A DNA stretch of 64,000 bases from UBA8337 sp963932545 (GCA_963932545.1 CAWVRH010000004.1:60376-124375); one strand, 5' to 3'; positions 34,293 to 43,290 are shown, numbered from the stretch's first letter. Notes: generated from the sequence alone by a model not told the origin. A program made the numbers and translations.

Positions 34293-34315
34293 TTAATTTT
34301 ATTTAGGAGAGAAAC

Positions 34316-34804
34316 ATGACTGTAAAAGCTGGCGATAAAATACCTGAAGCCCAATTGATGCACATGAGTGACGCTGGCCCTGCGCCGATTACCACGGCAG
34401 AATTATTCGACGGAAAAACGGTCGCTTTGTTTGCTTTGCCGGGTGCGTTTACCCCCACTTGCTCAAACCAGCATCTGCCGGGCTTTATCGAAAAATCCGA
34501 AGAGCTTCGCGCCGCTGGCGTCGATACGATTGTCTGCCTGTCGGTCAATGACGCCTTTGTTATGGGCGCTTGGGGCCAGCAACAAGGCGCCACCGGAAAA
34601 GTGATGATGGTCGGCGACGGCAATGGAGATTTGACGCAAGCCCTCGGCCTGACCATGGATGGTACGGGCTTTGGCATGGGCAAACGTTCCTTGCGCTATT
34701 CGATGATTGTGCGGGATGGCATTATTGAAAGCCTAAATGTAGAAGGCAACCCGGGCCAAGCGGTCGATAGCGGTGCGGAAAACCTGCTGTCCCAACTGGG
34801 CTAA
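34316..34804 (+). CDS. Peroxiredoxin, Prx5 type
   Basis: 162-aa thiol peroxidase with peroxidatic Cys49 in LPGAFTPTCSNQHLPGF and the family segments VSVNDAFVMGAWGQ and GMGKRSLRYSMIVRDG. It reduces hydroperoxides with thiols such as glutathione or thioredoxin. There is no signal peptide, so it is cytoplasmic. AGGAGAG precedes the ATG. It follows the DsbD-domain gene closely and ends at a clear terminator. Confidence 0.93.
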   Translation: MTVKAGDKIPEAQLMHMSDAGPAPITTAELFDGKTVALFALPGAFTPTCSNQHLPGFIEKSEELRAAGVDTIVCLSVNDAFVMGAWGQQQGATGKVMMVGDGNGDLTQALGLTMDGTGFGMGKRSLRYSMIVRDGIIESLNVEGNPGQAVDSGAENLLSQLG

Positions 34805-34826
34805 GCTTCGCTAAACTCTATCTGAG

Positions 34827-34866
34827 AGCCATGGCTGCCGAACGGGTGGCCATGGCTTTTATTTCG
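34827..34866 (+). terminator. Intrinsic terminator after the peroxiredoxin gene
   Basis: AGCCATGGC (34827-34835) pairs with GCCATGGCT (34849-34857), a perfect 9-bp stem, followed by TTTATTT. It lies between convergent prx and rnhA. Confidence 0.75.
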
Positions 34867-34869
34867 TCT

Positions 34870-35298
34870 CTATTGATAGGGCGCCATGCCCTTATTGGCC
34901 AGCTCATCCGCGCGTTCATTGCCCGGGTGTCCTGCATGGCCTTTGACCCATTGCCAAGTCACCTGATGGCGCGCGGATTGTGCCTCTAAGGCTTGCCAAA
35001 GGTCGACGTTTTTAACGGGCTTTTTAGCAGCTGTTTTCCAACCCCGTTTTTTCCAATTGATAATCCATTTGGTGATGCCATCTTTGACATAAACACTATC
35101 GGTGGTTAGCGTCACGGCGCTGCCGTCTGGCAGGTTTTTGAGCGCTTCGATAGCTGCCGATAATTCCATTCGATTATTGGTTGTATGGGTCTCGCCTTCG
35201 TATAATTCTGTAACGCCCTCAGGCCCTTCAATGCGGGCGCCCCAGCCGCCGGGGCCGGGGTTGCCGGAACAGGCGCCATCGGTAAAAATCACAAACAT
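34870..35298 (-). CDS. rnhA: Ribonuclease HI
   Basis: Degrades the RNA strand of RNA-DNA hybrids. 142 aa with the four-acid catalytic site: FTDGACSGNPGPGGWGA (D7), NNRMELSAAIEAL (E45), TTDSVYV (D67) and the C-terminal HPGNERADELA (Asp). It ends the ispH-thrB-rnhA operon and starts 2 bp after the thrB stop. Confidence 0.96.
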   Translation of the reverse strand: MFVIFTDGACSGNPGPGGWGARIEGPEGVTELYEGETHTTNNRMELSAAIEALKNLPDGSAVTLTTDSVYVKDGITKWIINWKKRGWKTAAKKPVKNVDLWQALEAQSARHQVTWQWVKGHAGHPGNERADELANKGMAPYQ

Positions 35299-35300
35299 AC

Positions 35301-36275
35301 TTAACCCTCCAAACCATAATCTGCCGCGCTGGTGACATGGCGGTGAAAGCGCAGACGGCGCAAATAGTCAACCGGATTTTTAGGCACCAACAGGGCGTCC
35401 TCTGGCTGGTTAAGCCAGTCATAAAGTCGGCTCATCAAAAATCGCATAGAAGCGCCTGCCGCCAAAATGGGGAGAGCGTTTATCTCGTCACCAGACATCG
35501 GGCGCACCGACTGATAGCCCGCCAATAGCGCGCGCGCTTTGGTAATGTTAAAATTTACATCGGCTTCAAAACACCAAGCGTTCAGCATAATCGCCAAGTC
35601 ATAGGCAAGGCTGTCATTGCAGGCGAAATAGAAATCGATGAGACCGCTGACCTCGCCATTTTCAAAAAACACATTATCGGGAAATAAATCGGCATGAATA
35701 ATCCCGCGCGGCAAATCGCTGGGCCAATGCGCTTCGAGGCGCGCAAGCTCTCCATCAATGAGGCTCGCGAGACCGGGGGTAACGTCATCTGCACGGGTTT
35801 GGCAGGCCTCAAACAGCTGTCGCCAGTTGCTCAAGCCTTGCGTGTTCTCGCGCTGCATCGAAAAATTATTGCCAGCCAAATGCATACGCGCCAGCGCCGC
35901 GCCAGCATTGCGGCAATGCAAAGGCTTAGGCGTCACGGTTCCCCGTCCGTTTAAAAAACTTACCAGAGCCGCAGGGCGTCCAGCCAATTGGCCAAGCAGC
36001 GCCCCGCTGGTTTGCTGTATCGGGCTTGGGCAGGCCAAGCCTTGGCCGCTCAAATGTTCTAAAAGCCCTAGAAAAAACGGCAAATCTTTGGGGTCGACGC
36101 CTGTTTGCGTATCTTCATACAGGGTGAGGATATATTTCATATCTTGGGTGCTGATCAAATAATTGGTGTTCTGCACACCCGCCTGAATACCCTTTAAGTC
36201 GGTCACGTCATCGAGTGAATAGTGTGCCCAAAAGCTCGCGAGGTTTTGTAGGTCGACTTGGGTAAAAACAGCCAT
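35301..36275 (-). CDS. thrB: Homoserine kinase (choline-kinase-fold type, ThrB)
   Basis: Phosphorylates homoserine for threonine synthase. 324 aa of the aminoglycoside/choline kinase fold used by alphaproteobacteria, not the GHMP-fold enterobacterial ThrB. Landmarks are the N-terminal MAVFTQVDLQNLASFWAHY, GIQAGVQNTNYLI, the catalytic loop IIHADLFPDN (about 191-200) and LIDFYFACNDSLAYDLAI. It sits 2 bp after ispH and 2 bp before rnhA, a conserved alphaproteobacterial trio. Confidence 0.93.
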   Translation of the reverse strand: MAVFTQVDLQNLASFWAHYSLDDVTDLKGIQAGVQNTNYLISTQDMKYILTLYEDTQTGVDPKDLPFFLGLLEHLSGQGLACPSPIQQTSGALLGQLAGRPAALVSFLNGRGTVTPKPLHCRNAGAALARMHLAGNNFSMQRENTQGLSNWRQLFEACQTRADDVTPGLASLIDGELARLEAHWPSDLPRGIIHADLFPDNVFFENGEVSGLIDFYFACNDSLAYDLAIMLNAWCFEADVNFNITKARALLAGYQSVRPMSGDEINALPILAAGASMRFLMSRLYDWLNQPEDALLVPKNPVDYLRRLRFHRHVTSAADYGLEG

Positions 36276-36277
36276 GA

Positions 36278-37237
36278 CTAGGCGTCCGCCGATGAGCTGC
36301 GCAAGGCGCGCGGCAGTTTGAAATGAACGTTTTCTTCGATGCCATCCATTTCAACGACGTCAATCTCGAAGCGCGCGTCAAAAGCATCGATCACTTCGCG
36401 GGTTAATTCCTCGGGCGCTGAGGCACCAGCGGTGACCCCAATTTTAGTCACGCCACTTAAGCCATCCCAATCAATATCCTCGGCGCCACCGATGAGCGTG
36501 GCATGGGGGCAGCCAGCTTGTCGCGCCACTTCGACCAAACGTTGCGAGTTGGACGAATTGGGCGCCCCGATAACCAGCACATGTTCCACTTGCGCCGCCA
36601 ATTGTTGCACCGCCGTTTGGCGATTGGTGGTGGCATAGCAAATGTCATCTTTGTGCGGTGTATGAATGTTTGGAAATCTTTGTTTCAAGCTGGCCACAAT
36701 ATCGGCTGTATCGGCCACCGAGAGGGTGGTTTGGGTGGCATAGGCCAGCTCGCCCTCGGGCGGGCTTACGCTCCCTGCGTCGGCTTGGGTTTCGATTAAG
36801 GTGATGGCGCCTTCGGGCACTTGCCCCATGGTGCCGATAACTTCTGGGTGGCCGGTATGGCCGATCAGCAAGACGTGGCGTCCGGCGGCATAATGGCGCT
36901 CGGTTTCAATGTGCACTTTACTGACCAAAGGGCAGGTGGCGTCGAGCCAATTTAAATCGCGGGTCTGCGCGGCGGCAGGCACAGATTTTGGCACCCCATG
37001 CGCCGAGAAAACAACGGGGCGATCGTCTGGCACGAGATCCAATTCATCGACAAAAATAGCGCCCATATCGCGCAAGCGATCGACGACGCGCTTATTGTGA
37101 ACAATTTCATGGCGCACATAAACCGGCGCGCCATAAAGCTCCAGCGCGCGTTCGACAATCAATACCGCTCTATCCACGCCCGCACAAAAACCGCGCGGCT
37201 TGGCTAATTGTATGCGGAGGGGCGGTTTTGCGGTCAT
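36278..37237 (-). CDS. ispH: 4-hydroxy-3-methylbut-2-enyl diphosphate reductase
   Basis: Last step of the MEP isoprenoid pathway, making IPP and DMAPP with a [4Fe-4S] cluster. With the start at 37237 the protein has 319 aa and begins MTAKPPLRIQLAKPRGFCAGVDRAV. The cluster cysteines are in GFCAGV (C18), DATCPLVSKVH and DDICYATTNRQ; HGVPKS and NSSNSQRLVEVA are also present. In-frame ATGs at 37264 and 37309 would add 9 or 24 residues not typical of the family; none has a strong ribosome site. Confidence 0.94.
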   Translation of the reverse strand: MTAKPPLRIQLAKPRGFCAGVDRAVLIVERALELYGAPVYVRHEIVHNKRVVDRLRDMGAIFVDELDLVPDDRPVVFSAHGVPKSVPAAAQTRDLNWLDATCPLVSKVHIETERHYAAGRHVLLIGHTGHPEVIGTMGQVPEGAITLIETQADAGSVSPPEGELAYATQTTLSVADTADIVASLKQRFPNIHTPHKDDICYATTNRQTAVQQLAAQVEHVLVIGAPNSSNSQRLVEVARQAGCPHATLIGGAEDIDWDGLSGVTKIGVTAGASAPEELTREVIDAFDARFEIDVVEMDGIEENVHFKLPRALRSSSADA

Positions 37238-37440
37238 AAGAGATTTAAGTCTTTCTAGGCTCATCTTTCGGGGCACGTGCGTTTTGCATCTATCGGGCGG
37301 CAAATGCAAGCTTACCCCTTGTTCTGGGGCATGGGTTTCGATACTGTCGCACGCATTGGCGTATGCGAAAACCCTTATCGAAATGCGGGGGGCACCGTCA
37401 AGACATTTGAGGCAAGCTAATTAATATTGAAGGAAGCTCC

Positions 37441-37935
37441 ATGCGCGGCAAAAACAAATTTACTTTCCGAGCTCTCAGCGTCTCCCTTATGGCCCCATTG
37501 ATGGGGTGTGGCGCCAGCTTAGATAAAGTGGTTGAGACGCAATGCCCACGGGTCGACGTTTTGGTAACGGCGGATAGCTGGCAGCAAGGCGGCGTCACTG
37601 CACAATTGCAACTTGCGGAACTGACATGTTTTATCGATTCGAAAACAGATGATTTGCTGGCCGAGGTAAGGGTGCGTGGAAGCGTGAGCCAAATTGGCGT
37701 TTCGCTGCCGATATTTGCCGCCGCGCTAAACGCGCAAGACGAGATTGTGGCGCGCACGCAAGTGAAAATCAGCCCGTCGGAAACCGCCTATCGTCTGAGC
37801 ATTCCAAAATTTGTTTACGCTCAAAAAGCATCCGAAGATGCTAAGGCGCGCGTCGTCGTCGGCTTTGTTTTGACACCGGACCAACTAGAAGCCAATCGAC
37901 GCGTTTTTGCGAAGCAATTGGGCTTGCGCGATTAA
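37441..37935 (+). CDS. Putative lipoprotein of unknown function
   Basis: 164 aa. It has an N-terminal basic stretch, then a hydrophobic segment ending in the lipobox LMGC (cleavage before C23), so it is predicted to be lipid-anchored. The mature part has a beta-rich pattern (VDVLVTADSWQQGG, LLAEVRVRGSVSQIGVSLPIFAAALN) and two further Cys (C35 and one in AELTCFID). GAAGGAAGC precedes the ATG. No family is recognised. It lies alone between ispH and the gcv riboswitch. Confidence 0.65.
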   Translation: MRGKNKFTFRALSVSLMAPLMGCGASLDKVVETQCPRVDVLVTADSWQQGGVTAQLQLAELTCFIDSKTDDLLAEVRVRGSVSQIGVSLPIFAAALNAQDEIVARTQVKISPSETAYRLSIPKFVYAQKASEDAKARVVVGFVLTPDQLEANRRVFAKQLGLRD

Positions 37936-38007
37936 GCGAATTTTGGGGGTAAACCGTTTTCGATGGTTTGACTCTTTGCGACTCTGGTTTAAATAAATAA
38001 TGACAAG

Positions 38008-38208
38008 TGACCCTCACGGGAGACGTTGATTTAGCCCTCGGGTTAAATCAAGGCCGAAGGAGCAACCGCCCTCGGAAACTCTCAGGCAACAGGACCGTGG
38101 GGCGATGAAACTCTGGAAAGCAGGCTGCTCAAGCGGCCTCACCGACGGGGTAAAGGCGCTTTTTTAAGGTGCCTCAAATCTCTCAGGTTCAAGCGACAGA
38201 GGAGGGCG
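38008..38208 (+). promoter_or_regulatory. Tandem glycine riboswitch controlling the gcv operon
   Basis: Two consecutive glycine aptamers are readable. The first (about 38011-38103) has the conserved GGGAGAC, GCCGAAGGAGCAA, and CTCTCAGGCAACAGGACCG. The second (about 38105-38208) has ACTCTGGAAAGCAGG, CACCGACGGGGTAAA, and ATCTCTCAGGTTCAAGCGACAGAGG. Only a few nucleotides link them, as in cooperative tandem forms. No T-tract terminator follows; a short CTTCGA-AATTAA-TCGAGG hairpin lies downstream, so control of translation is likely. It fills most of the 317-bp gap between the lipoprotein gene and gcvT; the rest shows only a weak AAACCG/TGGTTT hairpin after the lipoprotein gene. Confidence 0.93.
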
Positions 38209-38252
38209 AGCTTCGAAATTAATCGAGGCGCGCAACTTGGAGTCGCAAGAGT

Positions 38253-39389
38253 TTGGAACCGCAAAACCCTATAAAGCGAACCCCGCTGTATACTTTGCAC
38301 CTCGAATTAGGGGGCAAAATTGTGCCTTTCGCGGGCTATGAAATGCCCGTGCAATACCCAATGGGCGTCATGGGCGAGCATTTGCACACGCGGGCCAAAG
38401 CCGGGCTGTTCGATGTGTCGCATATGGGGCAAGCCAGGTTAACCGCAAATACAGATGACGAAGACGCCGCCGCTTTATTCGAGAGCCTTGTGCCGGGCGG
38501 CATTCAAACGCTGCAAGAAGGCCGCATGCGCTACACCCAATTAACCAATGAGACGGGTGGAATTCGCGATGATTTAATGGCGACAAGGTTCGGCGACACG
38601 CTTTGGCTGGTAGTCAATGCGGCGTGTAAGGACGATGATTTTGCCCATATTTCCAGCGCCCTAGAAGGCTGTGCCACTTTAGAGATTGCAGAGCGGGCGC
38701 TCTTGGCTTTGCAAGGCCCTGCGGCGGGCGATGTTTTAGCCGAGCTTATGCCGGCCTCAACAGATTTGATGTTCATGCAAGCGGTTTGGACAAGCTGGCC
38801 ATTGCCGAACGGCGGCGAGAGCGTCGATGTTTTAGTATCGCGTTGCGGCTATACGGGCGAGGACGGCTTTGAGCTTTCCATTGCCCCCGAACATGCAGAG
38901 ATATTGGCGCGCACGCTATTGGCGCACGCCGATGTGGAGCCTATCGGTTTGGGCGCGCGCGATAGTCTGCGCCTTGAAGCTGGGCTTTGCCTGTATGGCC
39001 ACGACATTGATTTGACCACCAGTCCGGCGGAAGCCGACCTTTTGTGGTCTGTGCCAAAGCGGCGTCGCGCGGAAGCCAATTTCCCGGGGGCCGAAACCCT
39101 CAACCAGCATATTGAAACGGGTGTTGCTAAAAAACGCGTTGGCATTTTGCCAGAGGGCCGTGCGCCCGCGCGCGAAGGCACGTTGATTGAAAGCCTAGAT
39201 GGCGAGCCTTTGGGCCAGATTACGAGCGGCGGTTTCGGGCCCACTTTGGGCGGCCCGCTGGCGATGGGCTATGTGCCTGCCGCCTTCAGCCAGCCAGATA
39301 CACAAGTGCAACTTATTGTCCGCGGCAAAGCACTGCCGGCGCGTGTTGTCGCCATGCCATTTGTGCCGCAAAATTATCGAAAAGGGTAA
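38253..39389 (+). CDS. gcvT: Glycine cleavage system T protein (aminomethyltransferase)
   Basis: Transfers the methylene carbon from the H-protein aminomethyl group to tetrahydrofolate. 378 aa with RTPLYTLHLELGGKIVPFAGYEMPVQYP, AGLFDVSHMGQ, CGYTGEDGFELS and LEAGLCLYGHDID. The only usable start upstream of the conserved N-terminus is TTG at 38253; the in-frame stop at 38220 excludes anything further up and no ATG or GTG lies between. GGAG is 10 nt upstream. It directly follows the glycine riboswitch. Confidence 0.95.
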   Translation: MEPQNPIKRTPLYTLHLELGGKIVPFAGYEMPVQYPMGVMGEHLHTRAKAGLFDVSHMGQARLTANTDDEDAAALFESLVPGGIQTLQEGRMRYTQLTNETGGIRDDLMATRFGDTLWLVVNAACKDDDFAHISSALEGCATLEIAERALLALQGPAAGDVLAELMPASTDLMFMQAVWTSWPLPNGGESVDVLVSRCGYTGEDGFELSIAPEHAEILARTLLAHADVEPIGLGARDSLRLEAGLCLYGHDIDLTTSPAEADLLWSVPKRRRAEANFPGAETLNQHIETGVAKKRVGILPEGRAPAREGTLIESLDGEPLGQITSGGFGPTLGGPLAMGYVPAAFSQPDTQVQLIVRGKALPARVVAMPFVPQNYRKG

Positions 39390-39392
39390 ACC

Positions 39393-39767
39393 ATGAGCAG
39401 GAAATACACCAAAGACCACGAATGGGTGCAACTTGACGGCGATGTCGCCACCGTTGGCATTACCGATTACGCGCAAAGCCAATTGGGCGACGTTGTTTTC
39501 GTTGAAGTGCCGGAAGCCGGACGCCAAGTCGGCCAAGGCGATGATGCCGCCGTGGTGGAAAGTGTGAAAGCCGCCTCGGAAGTTTACGCACCCCTGTCTG
39601 GCGAAATTGTCGAAGGCAATGGCGCCCTAGAAGACAACCCCGCCATGGTCAATGAAGATGCCGACAACGAAGGCTGGTTCTTCAAATTGAAATTGGCCGA
39701 CACCAGCGAACTAGATGGGCTGATGGATGAAGCCGCCTATGCAGACTTTGTGAAGGAACTCGACTGA
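39393..39767 (+). CDS. gcvH: Glycine cleavage system H protein
   Basis: 124-aa lipoyl carrier that shuttles the aminomethyl group between the P and T proteins. The lipoylated lysine is K59 in AAVVESVKAASEVYAPLSGEI. The N-terminus KYTKDHEWVQLDGDVATVGITDYAQ is typical. It starts 3 bp after gcvT and its stop overlaps the gcvPA start by 1 bp. Confidence 0.97.
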   Translation: MSRKYTKDHEWVQLDGDVATVGITDYAQSQLGDVVFVEVPEAGRQVGQGDDAAVVESVKAASEVYAPLSGEIVEGNGALEDNPAMVNEDADNEGWFFKLKLADTSELDGLMDEAAYADFVKELD

Positions 39768-41122
39768 TGCGTTATTTGCCGCTTACCCATACGGACCGCC
39801 AAACCATGCTGAGCCAAATTGGCGTTGGCTCGGTGGATGATTTATTTGTCGATGTGCCCGCCTCGGCGCAGCGCGAGGGCACGGTAGATTTGCCGCGCCA
39901 CCTCGGTGAGATGCAAGTCGAACGGCAACTCTGCGCTATGGCCGCCAAAAACATGACGGCCAGCTCAGTGCCATTTTTCTGCGGTGCTGGCGCCTATAAG
40001 CACCATGTGCCAGCCACGGTCGATCACATTATTCAGCGCTCGGAATTTCTAACCAGCTATACGCCGTATCAGCCAGAGATTACCCAAGGCACGCTGCAGT
40101 ATTTATTTGAGTTTCAAACCCAAGTCAGCGAATTAACCGGCATGCCCGTGGCTAACGCCAGCATGTATGACGGCTCCACGGCGACCGCCGAAGCCGTGTT
40201 GATGGCGCATCGGGTGACGCGAAAAAGCCGCGCTGTTTTATCGGCGCGCTTGCATCCGCATTACACGGCGGTGGTCGAAAACCTATCTGAAATGGGCGGT
40301 TTCGCCGTAGCGCAAAACCCCGTTGGCGACGCCAGCAAAGTCAGGGAAGTGGAAGACTTGCTGGCGCTCATCGATGACGACACAAGCTGTGTGGTCATCC
40401 AAAACCCAGATTTCTTCGGCAATGTGTCTGACTTCTCTGCGCTGGCCGCGGCCGTGCACGAAAAAGGCTGCTTGCTCATTGCCGTGGTTCCAGAAATTGT
40501 CTCGCTTGGGCTTCTCAAGCGCCCTGGCGATATGGGTGCCGATATTGTAACCGGCGAAGGCCAGTCTATCGGTAATGGGCTTAATTTTGGCGGGCCTTAT
40601 GTCGGTCTGTTTGCGGCCAAGCAAAAGCATATTCGCCAAATGCCCGGCCGGCTATGTGGGGAAACTGTGGATGCCGATGGCCAGCGCGGTTTTGTGCTAA
40701 CGCTCTCGACCCGCGAACAACACATTCGCCGCGATAAAGCGACGTCGAATATTTGCACCAATTCGGGTCTCTGCTCGTTGGCTTTCACCGCGCACATGAC
40801 CCTGCTGGGCGGCAAAGGCTTGCGCCATTTGGCACAGCTCAACCATGCCCATGCGGTGCAATTATCGCAAAAACTGAGCGCCATAGACGGCGTGGAATTA
40901 TTAACGCCTGCGTTCTTCAACGAGTTCTCTTTGCGGCTTCCAAAATCGGCAGCCAGCGTGGTGGAAGCTCTGGCTGAAAAAGGCGTCTTGGGCGGTGTGC
41001 CCGTGTCGCGTCTGTCGCCAAATGCCGGGCTAGATGATGTTTTGGTGGTGGCAGCCACCGAAGCCAATACACAAGAAGATATTGCCGCCTATGCAGCGGC
41101 CCTGAAAGAGGTGCTGGCATGA
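39767..41122 (+). CDS. gcvPA: Glycine dehydrogenase (decarboxylating) subunit 1
   Basis: N-terminal half of the split P protein; it forms the heterotetramer with gcvPB. 451 aa with MRYLPLTHTDRQTML, CGAGAYKHHVPATVDHI, TPYQPEITQGTLQYLFEFQTQVSELTGMPVANASMYDGSTA and FGGPYVGLFAAKQKHIRQMPGRL. This subunit lacks the PLP lysine. It overlaps gcvPB by 4 bp. Confidence 0.96.
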   Translation: MRYLPLTHTDRQTMLSQIGVGSVDDLFVDVPASAQREGTVDLPRHLGEMQVERQLCAMAAKNMTASSVPFFCGAGAYKHHVPATVDHIIQRSEFLTSYTPYQPEITQGTLQYLFEFQTQVSELTGMPVANASMYDGSTATAEAVLMAHRVTRKSRAVLSARLHPHYTAVVENLSEMGGFAVAQNPVGDASKVREVEDLLALIDDDTSCVVIQNPDFFGNVSDFSALAAAVHEKGCLLIAVVPEIVSLGLLKRPGDMGADIVTGEGQSIGNGLNFGGPYVGLFAAKQKHIRQMPGRLCGETVDADGQRGFVLTLSTREQHIRRDKATSNICTNSGLCSLAFTAHMTLLGGKGLRHLAQLNHAHAVQLSQKLSAIDGVELLTPAFFNEFSLRLPKSAASVVEALAEKGVLGGVPVSRLSPNAGLDDVLVVAATEANTQEDIAAYAAALKEVLA

Positions 41123-42663
41123 GCGAGAAACAAACCTTTAGTGGCAATCGCGGTTTGCAATTAGAAGAGCTGTTGATTTTTGAAATTGGCTCGTATCAAA
41201 ATTGCGGCGTCGACCTAGAGGAGGTGCCAGACGTGGCCTCTTGCCTCGGCGATTGTGCGGCCTCTGGTAACGTTGATCTGCCCGGTCTGTCGGAGCCAGA
41301 AGCGATGCGCCATTTCGTGCGCCTCAGCCAGAAAAACCATTCGATTGATGCTGGCCTTTATCCGCTTGGCTCTTGCACCATGAAGCATAATCCGCGGCTT
41401 AACGAAAAAATGGCCCGCCTGCCGGGCTTTAGCGATATTCACCCGCTGCAACCTCAAGCCACCGTGCAAGGCGCTTTAGAGTTGATGGATGATTTGGCGC
41501 ATTGGCTGAAAACCCTTACGGGTCTGCCGGCTGTGGCTTTGTCGCCTAAAGCGGGCGCGCATGGCGAGCTATGCGGCATGATGGCCATTCGCGCAGCGAT
41601 TGAAGCCAAGGGCGAACTGGCGACGCGCAATCGTGTGCTGGTTCCTGAATCGGCACATGGCACGAACCCTGCCACGGCGGCGCTTTTGGGCTTTAAAGTC
41701 GATGGCATTCCCGCCAACGCCGAAGGTCGTGTGGACTTGGCGGCTTTTAAAGAAAAGCTGGGCGACGATGTGGCCGCGATTATGCTGACCAATCCAAACA
41801 CCTGCGGCCTGTTCGAACGCGACATCATCGAGATTGCCGACGCGCTGCATGCTGTGGGCGGCTATTTCTATTGTGATGGCGCCAATTTCAACGCCATCGT
41901 TGGGCGCGTGCGCCCGGGCGATTTGGGCGTCGATGCGATGCATATCAACTTGCATAAAACCTTCTCGACCCCGCATGGCGGCGGAGGCCCGGGTTCTGGC
42001 CCCACGGTCTTATCCGATCGTTTGGCGCCTTTCGCTCCCCTACCGTTTGTGGTGTCGGGCGAGGATGGCTTCTCTTTGGTGGAGACTATGGAGGATGCCC
42101 GATTGGGCGCGGATGAAAATCCGTTCGGCCGCATGGTCGCCTTCCATGGGCAGATGGGCATGTATGTGCGCGCCCTGTCTTATATGATGAGCCATGGCGC
42201 CGATGGTCTGCGCCAAGTGGCGGAAGACGCTGTGTTGAACGCCAATTATATTTTGGCCAGCCTGCGCGACGTAATGACCGCGCCATTTGATAATGGCCCC
42301 AAAGCGCCGTGTATGCATGAGGCTTTGTTCGACGATAGTTTCTTGAAAGACACCGGCCTCGACACATTGGATTTTGCCAAAGCGATGATCGACGAGGGCT
42401 ATCACCCGATGACCATGTATTTCCCCTTAGTGGTGCATGGCGCGATGCTGATTGAGCCGACCGAGACCGAGAGCAAAGCCTCGTTGGATTTGTTTATCGC
42501 GACGATGCGCGATTTGGTCAAAGGCGCGAAAGAGGGCGATATGGCGCGCTTTAAAAACGCACCTGAATTAGCGCCACGACGCCGGTTGGACGAGACGCAA
42601 GCTGCGCGCAATCCGATATTGCGCTGGCACGAGCCGACCGCCAAGGCACAAGCGGCCGAGTAA
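41119..42663 (+). CDS. gcvPB: Glycine dehydrogenase (decarboxylating) subunit 2
   Basis: C-terminal half of the split P protein and bearer of the PLP cofactor. 514 aa with YPLGSCTMKHNPRLNE, PESAHGTNPATAALLGF and the PLP lysine K280 in HINLHKTFSTPHGGGGPGSGP. Together with GcvPA it decarboxylates glycine and passes the aminomethyl group to GcvH. The rnhB start follows its stop directly. Confidence 0.96.
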   Translation: MSEKQTFSGNRGLQLEELLIFEIGSYQNCGVDLEEVPDVASCLGDCAASGNVDLPGLSEPEAMRHFVRLSQKNHSIDAGLYPLGSCTMKHNPRLNEKMARLPGFSDIHPLQPQATVQGALELMDDLAHWLKTLTGLPAVALSPKAGAHGELCGMMAIRAAIEAKGELATRNRVLVPESAHGTNPATAALLGFKVDGIPANAEGRVDLAAFKEKLGDDVAAIMLTNPNTCGLFERDIIEIADALHAVGGYFYCDGANFNAIVGRVRPGDLGVDAMHINLHKTFSTPHGGGGPGSGPTVLSDRLAPFAPLPFVVSGEDGFSLVETMEDARLGADENPFGRMVAFHGQMGMYVRALSYMMSHGADGLRQVAEDAVLNANYILASLRDVMTAPFDNGPKAPCMHEALFDDSFLKDTGLDTLDFAKAMIDEGYHPMTMYFPLVVHGAMLIEPTETESKASLDLFIATMRDLVKGAKEGDMARFKNAPELAPRRRLDETQAARNPILRWHEPTAKAQAAE

Positions 42664-43290
42664 ATGGCACAAATCGAAGATTGGCAGCTAGAGCGCGAAA
42701 GCGGCTGGCCCGCCCGTCTTGTTTTTGGCGTCGATGAAGCCGGACGAGGCCCATGGGCGGGGCCGGTCAAGGCGGCGGCGATTTGCTTGCCAGAAGACTT
42801 TGACTTGCCCGTCGATGACAGCAAAAAACTAACCGCGAAAAAGCGGGATGTGCTTTTTGAGCAACTCATCCCCTTGCCGCACGGCATTGGCGAGGCCAGT
42901 GTCGCCGAGATCGACGAGATTAATATTTTGCAAGCCACTTATTTGGCTATGGCGCGCGCGGTCGAGGGATTGGCGGCGCAAATTGGCGCGCCGCATCATG
43001 TGTTGGTAGATGGCAATCGGTTAGGCAAATGGCCATTTTCAGCCAGTGCGATTGTGGGCGGCGATGGCCGTTCGCGCTCGATTGCGGCGGCCTCTATTTT
43101 GGCCAAAGTCACCCGAGATAGGCAAATGCAAGCGCTGGATGAGGCGTTTCCGGGCTATGGCTGGGCTTCCAACAAGGGATATGGCGCCAAAGCTCATATG
43201 GAGGGGTTGGAAAAGCTTGGTGTGACCCCCCATCATCGACGTTCTTATGCCCCCATTGCCAAGATATTGGCGGCACAAACCCCGAACTAA
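42664..43290 (+). CDS. rnhB: Ribonuclease HII
   Basis: Removes ribonucleotides embedded in DNA. 208 aa with the signature VFGVDEAGRGPWAGPV, DSKKLTAKKRDVLFE, LVDGNRLGK and AAASILAKVTRDRQM. Its ATG directly abuts the gcvPB stop, so it is expressed with the gcv operon. rnhA is also present in this window. Confidence 0.95.
   Translation: MAQIEDWQLERESGWPARLVFGVDEAGRGPWAGPVKAAAICLPEDFDLPVDDSKKLTAKKRDVLFEQLIPLPHGIGEASVAEIDEINILQATYLAMARAVEGLAAQIGAPHHVLVDGNRLGKWPFSASAIVGGDGRSRSIAAASILAKVTRDRQMQALDEAFPGYGWASNKGYGAKAHMEGLEKLGVTPHHRRSYAPIAKILAAQTPN

Noticed and set aside
37951..37969. Possible terminator AAACCG/TGGTTT after the lipoprotein gene
   Set aside because: The stem is only 6 bp with a G-T pair and is not followed by a T-tract.
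37970..37984. Two GACTC (GANTC) sites 10 bp apart before the glycine riboswitch
   Set aside because: Unlike the ccrM leader there is no known link between CcrM and gcv, and two sites are not convincing.
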